A DNA stretch of 13,046 nucleotides from JBCCGI01 sp039029355 (GTDB lineage: Bacteria; Planctomycetota; UBA1135; GCA-002686595): contig JBCCGI010000150.1 of assembly GCA_039029355.1 (NCBI GenBank), positions 1 to 13,046 on the forward strand, written 5' to 3'. Positions 4,732 through 10,995 of the stretch are shown piece after piece. A program made the translations under genes and the position numbers. The first letter of the stretch is position 1. Every line of letters starts with the position of its first letter. The notes beneath the pieces were generated by a model that saw nothing but the letters and a program-made list of their open reading frames with translations, was not told the origin of the DNA and searched no databases.

Positions 4732-7071
4732 CTACTCCTCGCCTGGAAGGACGAATCTTCCGACCCGGAAGATGCTCCGGGCGGCTGGGGCTCCGCCTGG
4801 GTGGTGCGCGGTCAGCCGCCAGCGAAACGTCGCGCTGTTGAGCTCGCCCTCGCTGAGGGGGGGCACGATGCGTTGGTCTAGCAGCAGGCTCCAGGGCGCC
4901 ACGATGCTCGCGTCGGCCGGCGTCGGGCGGTTGCCTTCGAGGTGGATGAGCGTCGGCTCGAGGGCCAGCTCGCCTGCCGGGGGTACCGGCAGGTCGGCGA
5001 AGATCGAGGCCTCGACTCCCTTGAACTCGAACAGCAGCTCGAGGCGCGCGAAGGAGCCGCGGCGCCAGGCGCCGGTTAGGCCGTTGGCGGCGAAGCGGGG
5101 GCCGCGGTCGTGGACCTCGGTGGTCACGAAGGTGGCCTCGGCGGGGGGGGTGCGGAGCTCTAGCTCGGGGAGGGCGGCGAGGGGGCGGGCGAGCTTGCTT
5201 GGGGGGGGGCCTTCGCCGCGCCAGGTCACGTGGGCGATCGGGTTGCCGAAGCGGAGGGGGAGGGAGAGCGGTGCTCCGCACGCTAGGCGGGTGCCGGGCG
5301 AGCCCGGGTCGTCGAGGCGGACCTCGATCTCGCCTTGCTCGTGGGCGAAGACGAGGGCGCCGCGGATCGGGGCGCCGCTCTTGAGCTGCAGCTCGAAGGC
5401 TCCGACGGCGTGGGCGGGGAGCGGTGGGTCCGCCGTCCAGCCGCTCGCGTCCGCGACCAGCGGCGTGCCGAGTCCCTCGTCGCCGGCGAAGCCCGCGCGC
5501 AGGGGCGAGAGGGCGCGCGGCATGCGCCGCCGCCGGTTGGCCGAGCCGGGCAGCGTGGGGTCGGGCGGCAGCGGGTTCCACCCGGCGTCGCTCTCGACAC
5601 CCACGACGCACACGTCGCGGTCGCCGATCGAGGCGCCGGAGAGCCAGTCGCGCAGCTCGCGCGACGAGCGGAAGCTCAGGATCTCAACGCGTTGCTCGGC
5701 CGTGAAGGGCGGTCCCTGGGAGGCCTGCATCATCGGCCCCATGCTCGGGATGCCTCCGAAGCCGCCGTCGGGCAGGATGCCGAGCACGAGCGGCACGCGG
5801 CCGGGGCGGGCCTGGTCCGCGATCTCGGCGAAGAGGCGCTGGAACTCGCGCAGCTCTTCGCCGTGCATCCGCTCGGTGAACGCGACGTGGCGGTTGCCGT
5901 CGACGAGGAGCGCGGCGAGCAACGCGACGCCCGCGATGCCGACGCGGCGGCGGTCGTGATAGAGCGCCCCGAACGCCAGGCCCAGCGCGCCGAGGGCGGT
6001 CGCCATGGGCAGATATGCGGTGCGCGACAGCACGTTGGTCGTGTGGCCCTCGTTGAGCACGCCCGGCGGCAGAATCGACGGCACGAGCGCCAGGAGGAGC
6101 AGCGCGAGCGCCGCCCGCGCGCGGGGTGCGAAGAGGAACGCGGCCGCCAGCAGCGGCAGGCAGAAGAGCGCCGCCACCGCCGGAGCGTCCAGCCCGAGCG
6201 CGGCGAGCCGCGGCTCCTCGCCCGTGAAGAGCGGGTCGCGGTTCCACGGGAAGAGCGCCTGACCGAAGGCGATGAAGCCGTCGACGACGATCGACGGCAG
6301 CTCGGTCCAGGACGGGGTGACGCGCTCTTCGTAGCGCAGGTGCTGGGTGCCGAGGAAGAGCGTGCGCGTCACGAGGCCCGCTGCGACGCCGGCGGCGATC
6401 GCCGCGCCCTCGACCGCCAACCGGCGCCACGCGCGCGACGCGAACGCCACGCCGGCGAGCACCGTGAAGCCCGCCGCCGGCACCGCTACCGCCGGGGCCT
6501 TGGTGATGATCGCGAGATAGAACGCAAAGGCCGCCGCCGCCAGGCCGCCCCAGCTTCCGCGGCGGCGCGCGTCCAGCGCGAGGTTCACGCCGGCGAGCCC
6601 GAAGAGCGTGTAGAGCAGGCTCGACCAGGCCGCGGTCCAGCTGACCGCCTGCATCGCTCCCGCGGCGATGGCGAAGCCGGCTCCGGCGACGAGCGCGGCG
6701 GGGCCGGCGTAGGCCTCGGGTGCGTGGCGCGCGACCGCGCGCGCGAGCAGCAGCGCCGCCAGCGTGTGCAGGAAGAGCCCGAAGACGTGGAACGGCAGCG
6801 GCGACAGCGGCTCCGGCGCGAACACGTGCACGAAGGCCCACGCGAGCCACATCGGAATGCGGCACATGAACGGCGGGATGTCCTCGCGCGCGTACTCCTC
6901 CACGTGGCCGAAGAGCGCCAGCGGGTCGCCGACCAGCAGGAAGTCGTCGAGCTGGAAGGGCAGCGTCAGCATCCACGCCTGCGACACGACCGCGGCGAGC
7001 GCGATGAGCAGGGCGGAGGTGCGGCCGAGCCGGCGTTCGCGCCCGCCGGGGGGCTGGGGCTCGGGGGTCAC
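4732..7071 (-). CDS. Large polytopic membrane protein with C-terminal soluble domain, GT-C-like (paralog B)
   Basis: This is a 779-residue protein. After a short cytoplasmic start, helix 1 (about 18-37) is followed by PFQLDDFLLVGD, an acidic pair (D42, D43) in the first external loop as in GT-C glycosyltransferases of the PMT/ArnT/TMTC kind. A run of about ten hydrophobic segments extends to roughly residue 430. The last 310 or so residues are soluble and rich in predicted beta strands. They share LDQRIVPPL and HHPGG...ARS with the C-terminus of the protein at 10992-13046, and the two membrane parts share QAVSW/QAVHW and LFLGTQHL/LFVGSLGL. They are therefore paralogs. The role is inferred to be sugar transfer outside the membrane. 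The GTG start at 7069-7071 overlaps the methyltransferase stop as GTGA, which fixes the start; the further upstream open frame is a shadow of that gene. Poly-G tracts of 8 and 9 occur in the tail region. Confidence 0.82.
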   Translation of the reverse strand: MTPEPQPPGGRERRLGRTSALLIALAAVVSQAWMLTLPFQLDDFLLVGDPLALFGHVEEYAREDIPPFMCRIPMWLAWAFVHVFAPEPLSPLPFHVFGLFLHTLAALLLARAVARHAPEAYAGPAALVAGAGFAIAAGAMQAVSWTAAWSSLLYTLFGLAGVNLALDARRRGSWGGLAAAAFAFYLAIITKAPAVAVPAAGFTVLAGVAFASRAWRRLAVEGAAIAAGVAAGLVTRTLFLGTQHLRYEERVTPSWTELPSIVVDGFIAFGQALFPWNRDPLFTGEEPRLAALGLDAPAVAALFCLPLLAAAFLFAPRARAALALLLLALVPSILPPGVLNEGHTTNVLSRTAYLPMATALGALGLAFGALYHDRRRVGIAGVALLAALLVDGNRHVAFTERMHGEELREFQRLFAEIADQARPGRVPLVLGILPDGGFGGIPSMGPMMQASQGPPFTAEQRVEILSFRSSRELRDWLSGASIGDRDVCVVGVESDAGWNPLPPDPTLPGSANRRRRMPRALSPLRAGFAGDEGLGTPLVADASGWTADPPLPAHAVGAFELQLKSGAPIRGALVFAHEQGEIEVRLDDPGSPGTRLACGAPLSLPLRFGNPIAHVTWRGEGPPPSKLARPLAALPELELRTPPAEATFVTTEVHDRGPRFAANGLTGAWRRGSFARLELLFEFKGVEASIFADLPVPPAGELALEPTLIHLEGNRPTPADASIVAPWSLLLDQRIVPPLSEGELNSATFRWRLTAHHPGGAPAARSIFRVGRFVLPGEE
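5143..5150. repeat. G8 homopolymer inside paralog B coding region
   Basis: Eight consecutive G (C8 on the coding strand) encode part of RTPPAE. Together with the G9 at 5201-5209 it lies in the soluble tail. Such tracts are prone to slipped-strand indels and to sequencing error. As sequenced, the frame is intact. Confidence 0.6.
5201..5209. repeat. G9 homopolymer inside paralog B coding region
   Basis: Nine consecutive G (C9 on the coding strand) encode the three prolines of GEGPPPSKL. A change of one base would cut off the last 150 or so residues of the protein. Another G9 lies just beyond the stop codon at 4712-4720. Confidence 0.6.
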
Positions 7072-8015
7072 GCAAGCGCCTCCCGGCGGGCGAGAACGAA
7101 CAGGCTGCCGGCGCTGCCGGTCAGGCGGCAGACCAGCGCCGCGAGCGCGGCCAGCGGCGTGCCGAAGGCGAGCAGCGCCAGCCCGGCCGCGCGCGCCCCC
7201 AGCCCGTGGCCCGAGCCGGGGCGCAGCGCGTCGAACAGGAAGCGCCGCGGCAGCCCGAGGCGCCCGGCCACGGCTTCCAGCCAGCCGAGCACGTCCATCT
7301 CCCACTGGCCGGTCCACGTGCGCTCGACGCGGAAGCCGGCGTCCTCGAGCAGCGCGCGCAGCGTGGTGGGCGTGAAGTGAAAGCGGTGGAACGGCAGGTC
7401 GAGGTGCAGCCAGAGCGGCCCCGCCACGCGCGCCTGCAGCGAGCCGGCGTTGGGCACCGCGACGACGAGCATCGCGCCGGGGCGCATCGAGCCGGCGACG
7501 GCGCGCAGGCTGGTGAGCGGCGCGGGGTGGTGCTCGAGCGAGTGCCAGAACGTGACCAGGTCCAGCGGCTCATCCGAGCGCCAGCCCGAAGAGAGCGTGC
7601 CGGCCGCGACGTGCGCCTCGGGCAGAGCCAGGGCGGCGTAGTCGGCCGAGGCCTCGATGCCGCGCACGCCGAAGCCGCGCCGCGCGAGCTCCGCCAGGAA
7701 GAGGCCCCGTCCGGCCCCGACGTCCAGCACCTGGCCGCCCGGGGGGATGAGGCGCGCGCACCAGGCCGCGCGGCGGCGGCGGGCGAACGCCACCAGCTTC
7801 TCGATCGCCCCGACGAAGCGCGAGCCGCCGCCGAGCGGCGCGTCGGGCGCGTTGAGGTACGTGACCCCGCAGGCGCCGCATACGACCAGCGCGTCGACCC
7901 AGGGGGTGCCGCGCGGTCCGTCCACGGGAGCCCCGGCGAAGCGGCGCTGCGCCGAGGCGGGCGCGGCGCGGCCGCACGGGCAGGTCTCGGGAGCCGCCTC
8001 GTCGCCGGGCGTCAC
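7068..8015 (-). CDS. SAM-dependent methyltransferase with N-terminal zinc-ribbon-like cysteines
   Basis: This 315-residue class I methyltransferase is of the Methyltransf_23 type. Residues 12-49 carry CPC and CGAC, a four-cysteine set (C12, C14, C46, C49) resembling the zinc ribbon seen in many sugar or lipid methyltransferases of this group. Residues 96-104, VLDVGAGRG, are the SAM-binding motif I, and E121 in RGIEAS is the ribose-binding acid. FWHSLEHHPAP is the typical motif IV/post-region of Methyltransf_23, followed by MRPGAMLVVAVPN and HFTPTTLRALLEDAGF. The last 50 or so residues hold two hydrophobic stretches that may attach it to the membrane. The GTG start at 8013-8015 overlaps the GT2 stop (GTGA), and its own stop overlaps paralog B in the same way. 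The substrate is unknown; the context points to an envelope sugar or carrier lipid. Confidence 0.88.
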   Translation of the reverse strand: MTPGDEAAPETCPCGRAAPASAQRRFAGAPVDGPRGTPWVDALVVCGACGVTYLNAPDAPLGGGSRFVGAIEKLVAFARRRRAAWCARLIPPGGQVLDVGAGRGLFLAELARRGFGVRGIEASADYAALALPEAHVAAGTLSSGWRSDEPLDLVTFWHSLEHHPAPLTSLRAVAGSMRPGAMLVVAVPNAGSLQARVAGPLWLHLDLPFHRFHFTPTTLRALLEDAGFRVERTWTGQWEMDVLGWLEAVAGRLGLPRRFLFDALRPGSGHGLGARAAGLALLAFGTPLAALAALVCRLTGSAGSLFVLARREALA

Positions 8016-8848
8016 GAGCCTTGGGAGTCGGGCTCCAGCCGCGGCGGCTTCCTCGGATAGCGGCGGAAGCTCGCGAGGTTGGTGCGGTGGAGGACGGACT
8101 CGACCATCACGCGCAGGCAGCCGAAGCCATAGCGGACGCTGGTGCCGAAGCCCACCGACGACGAGTCGGTCGCGTAGTGCGTGCGCACCGGCACCTCGGC
8201 GAAGCGCAGCTTGGCCAGCACGCACTGCACGATCATTTCGTTGTCGAAGACGAAGTCCTCGGAGTTGGCCTCGAAGTTCACCGCCAAAAGCGCCTTGCGT
8301 GAGAAGGCGCGGTAGCCGGTGTGGTACTCGCTGAGCCGCTCGCCCAGAATCAGGTTCTCGGTCCAGGTCAGCACCCGGTTGCACACGTACTTGTAGAGCG
8401 GCATGCCGCCGGCCAGCGGGTTGCCCAGAAAGCGCGAGGCCAGCACGGCGTCGGCGCGGCCCTCGGCGATGGGCGCGACCAGGTCGGGGATGATGCCCGG
8501 GTCGTACTGGTTGTCGGGGTGGACCATCACGACGACGTCCGCCCCCAGCTCCAGGGCCTTGGTGTAGCAGCTCTTCTGGTTGCCGCCGTAGCCGCGGTTG
8601 TGGCGGTGGCGGATCGTGATGAGGTTCAGCCGCTCGGCGATCTCGGGCGTCGCGTCCGACGAGCGGTCGTCGACCAGCACGATCCCGTCGCAGGCGCCGG
8701 CCGGGATGCGCTCGTAGGTGGCCTCGAGGGTCTGCGCCGCGTTGTACGCGGGCATCACCACGATGACCCGTGGGCGGCCGGGCTCGGCCGCCTGGGCCTC
8801 GGCGTCCGAGGCTAGCTCGCTCTCAGGCTCTGTGTGAACGTTCGCCAT
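8012..8848 (-). CDS. GT2 family glycosyltransferase, DPM1/polyprenyl-phosphate-sugar synthase-like
   Basis: This 278-residue protein has a GT-A fold. Residues 28-36 (VIVVMPAYN) form the first nucleotide-binding strand. DDRSSD at 60-65, NRGYGGNQK at 84-92 and HPDNQYDP at 110-117 (the metal-binding acidic motif region) follow, then SEYHTGYRAFSRKAL from 173. This set is typical of the widespread bacterial DPM1-like group thought to move a sugar from a nucleotide donor to a polyprenyl phosphate on the inner face of the membrane. There is no C-terminal membrane helix, so it is probably cytoplasmic or peripheral. The ATG start at 8846-8848 lies 37 bp inside the end of the preceding gene. The N-terminal 25 residues are acidic and non-conserved, so a later start is conceivable. 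It could supply the lipid-linked sugar used by the neighbouring GT-C proteins. Confidence 0.93.
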   Translation of the reverse strand: MANVHTEPESELASDAEAQAAEPGRPRVIVVMPAYNAAQTLEATYERIPAGACDGIVLVDDRSSDATPEIAERLNLITIRHRHNRGYGGNQKSCYTKALELGADVVVMVHPDNQYDPGIIPDLVAPIAEGRADAVLASRFLGNPLAGGMPLYKYVCNRVLTWTENLILGERLSEYHTGYRAFSRKALLAVNFEANSEDFVFDNEMIVQCVLAKLRFAEVPVRTHYATDSSSVGFGTSVRYGFGCLRVMVESVLHRTNLASFRRYPRKPPRLEPDSQGS

Positions 8849-10995
8849 GCGTCGTGGTCTTTCCGTGCGCGCTCGATCGCCTCGCCGGCGCGCACCCGGT
8901 CCTCGCCGGTCAGCTGGGGCAGGTGCTGCTCGAGCAGTCGGGCTCCATCATCCGCGCGCTTGGCCCTGCGGTAAAGCTCCGCGAGCAGAAGCAGCGCCGC
9001 GGGGTCGCCGAGCAGCGCCTCGCCGCCCGCTTCGAGCACCCCGATGGCCTCCTCCAGGCGCTCCAGGCGCACCAGCGCCTGGGCCTCCAGCGCCGCGCCG
9101 GCGGAGCGCAGGGGGGCGGGGAGCCCGACCGCGGCGCGCCAGGCCGGGTCGTCGAAGAGCGCCGCCGCCAGGTCCGGCCGGCCCGCGCCCAGCCAGGCCG
9201 CGCCGAGCCCGACGCGCGGCGCCGGCGCGTCCGGATCGGCCGTGTGGGCGTCCAGCTGCGCGAGGAGCCCCGCAACGGGTCCACGGCGCTCCGCCGGGAG
9301 CTCGGGCACGAGCGCCCGCGCCTCGTCTACGCGCCCCGCCCCGAGCAGCGCCACCGCCAGGTCGGCCCGCGCGCGGGGGTCGGCGGCGGCCGCCGCGCGC
9401 CAGGTGTCGGCGTCGGTCTCATACACCAGCCAGGCCGCGCCCAGGTGGTCGACCGGCTCGAACGCGTCGAGCCAATGACGCGCGCGCCCCGGCGTCTCCG
9501 GGTCGAGCGGCGTGCGGAAGCGGACGTAGATCGCGAGCCGCCCCAGCCGTGGCCCGTGGCCGCGCAGCACCTCGGTCAGCGGCTCGCCCGGCTCATCCGG
9601 CTCGTGCGCCCGGAGGGCGGCCAGCCCCGAGTGCCGCATCTGCCCCCAGTCCGCGTTCGAGTCGTTGTAGTGCCGCCAGGCCCCTCCCGGCCCGCCGAAG
9701 AGCCGGTTGAAGTAGCCCGGCCCGTTCGGCCAGGCGCCGAGCGCGGCCCACAGCAGCAGCAGCCCGTAGCCGGCGGCCAGAACGCGCGGCGCGAGCGGCG
9801 CCACGCGCCGCAGCCGCTCCCACTCCGGCACCGCCGCCAGCCCGCCGAGCAGCACGAAACCCAGCGGGAAGAGCGGCAGCACGTAGCGGATACCGACCTG
9901 CAGCGTCGCCACGAACGAGAGGTAGGCAAAGGGCACGGCGGCGGCGATCAGCAGCAGCCAGACCGTGTCGCGCACCGGCCGCGCGGCCCCGCGGCCCAGC
10001 CAGCGCGGCAGGCCGAGGAGCGCCGCGAGCGCCGCCGCGACCAGCACGACCTCGGGCGTCTTCGCCACCATGCCGAAGGCGTGATACAGCGGATGCCCCG
10101 CCCCGTACGCGCCGCGGAAGAAGCTGACCGAGATCGATGCGCCCATGCGGAGCTGGTAGTCCAGCCCCTCGAGCATCGGCGCCGGCAGGAGGCGCAAGAC
10201 GTGCCCCACGCCGGGCACCGCGATCCAGCGCTGCAGCGCGGCGCTCAGATAGCCGCCCGCGTCGCCGGAGCCCAGCCCGGCCAGGAAGCCATAGGAGGCG
10301 TGCAGCGCGACGACCGTGACCACCGGCACGACCGCCAGCGTCGCCAGCGCCGCGCGCGCGGGCGAACGGCCGGACGCGCGTGCGCCGCGCGCCGCGTGAT
10401 AGGCCGCGAAGAGGGCACAGATCGGCCCGAGAAAGAGCGCCAGATACTTGGTCGCAAAGGCCAGCCCCAGCGCGACGCCGACCCACAGCCGCCGCAGCCA
10501 GCGCGGGTCGGCGGCGTGGGACGAGGTCGCGTCGAGCGCCAGCAGCACGAACGCCGCGTGCGCCATGTCGACCGCCACCAGCGCTCCATAGCCGAACATC
10601 AGGGGATGCAGCGCGAAGGTCGCCAGCGCCAGCAGCCCGCCCGCGTCGCCGAACAGCCGGCGCGCGAGGCGGAACACCAGCACGCCCGCCAACAGCCCGA
10701 ACGGCAGCATGCCGAGCCGCGCGCGCGTGCGGAGCTCATCGGTGAACACCGGCCCATCGTCGCTCCACTCCGCCGGCGAGCGCGTCAGCAGCTGGTTGCC
10801 GTAGAGCGGCAGCGGGCCCTGGAAGGTCGTCTCGCGCACGACCCACTCGCCGGTGTTGACGATCGAGCGCCCCGACTTCCAGAGCAGCCGCTCGTCGGCG
10901 GTCTCCTCCAGCTGCGCCGCCGCGCCGGCCGCCAGCCCGGCGAACAGCGCCAGCAGGAAGCCGACCAGGAACCAGGTGCCGCGCGCTCCGGTCAT
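8812..10995 (-). CDS. PMT/GT39-like membrane glycosyltransferase with C-terminal helical repeats
   Basis: This 727-residue GT-C glycosyltransferase resembles dolichyl-phosphate-mannose-protein mannosyltransferase (PMT_2) proteins. Helix 1 (8-27) is followed by ETADE (31-35), the acidic motif of the first external loop where the catalytic Asp of the family lies. About ten more hydrophobic segments run to residue 420. RYVLPLFP (370-377) and the stretch 427-452, with YFN, GGPGG and NDSNADWGQ, are characteristic of bacterial members. From about residue 530 the protein becomes a soluble alpha-helical tail of TPR-like repeats (LGAGRVDEARAL, LERLEEAIGVLEAGG, LYRRAKRADDGARLLEQ). The ATG start at 10993-10995 overlaps the upstream stop as ATGA, so the open frame further upstream is not used. 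It likely moves a sugar from a polyprenyl-phosphate carrier to protein or lipid at the outer face of the membrane; the acceptor is unknown. Confidence 0.9.
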   Translation of the reverse strand: MTGARGTWFLVGFLLALFAGLAAGAAAQLEETADERLLWKSGRSIVNTGEWVVRETTFQGPLPLYGNQLLTRSPAEWSDDGPVFTDELRTRARLGMLPFGLLAGVLVFRLARRLFGDAGGLLALATFALHPLMFGYGALVAVDMAHAAFVLLALDATSSHAADPRWLRRLWVGVALGLAFATKYLALFLGPICALFAAYHAARGARASGRSPARAALATLAVVPVVTVVALHASYGFLAGLGSGDAGGYLSAALQRWIAVPGVGHVLRLLPAPMLEGLDYQLRMGASISVSFFRGAYGAGHPLYHAFGMVAKTPEVVLVAAALAALLGLPRWLGRGAARPVRDTVWLLLIAAAVPFAYLSFVATLQVGIRYVLPLFPLGFVLLGGLAAVPEWERLRRVAPLAPRVLAAGYGLLLLWAALGAWPNGPGYFNRLFGGPGGAWRHYNDSNADWGQMRHSGLAALRAHEPDEPGEPLTEVLRGHGPRLGRLAIYVRFRTPLDPETPGRARHWLDAFEPVDHLGAAWLVYETDADTWRAAAAADPRARADLAVALLGAGRVDEARALVPELPAERRGPVAGLLAQLDAHTADPDAPAPRVGLGAAWLGAGRPDLAAALFDDPAWRAAVGLPAPLRSAGAALEAQALVRLERLEEAIGVLEAGGEALLGDPAALLLLAELYRRAKRADDGARLLEQHLPQLTGEDRVRAGEAIERARKDHDAWRTFTQSLRAS

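Noticed and set aside
4115..5611. 498-codon minus-strand frame passing through the tRNA and two genes.
   Set aside because: It crosses a perfect tRNA and overlaps paralog B and the four-helix protein out of frame; the composition is arginine-, alanine- and proline-rich shadow.
5335..7380. 681-codon open frame on the plus strand opposite paralog B.
   Set aside because: It is an antisense shadow: extremely rich in R, E, A and Q, without membrane or domain signals, as is common in very high-GC DNA. The minus frame has clear membrane helices and coupled start and stop codons.
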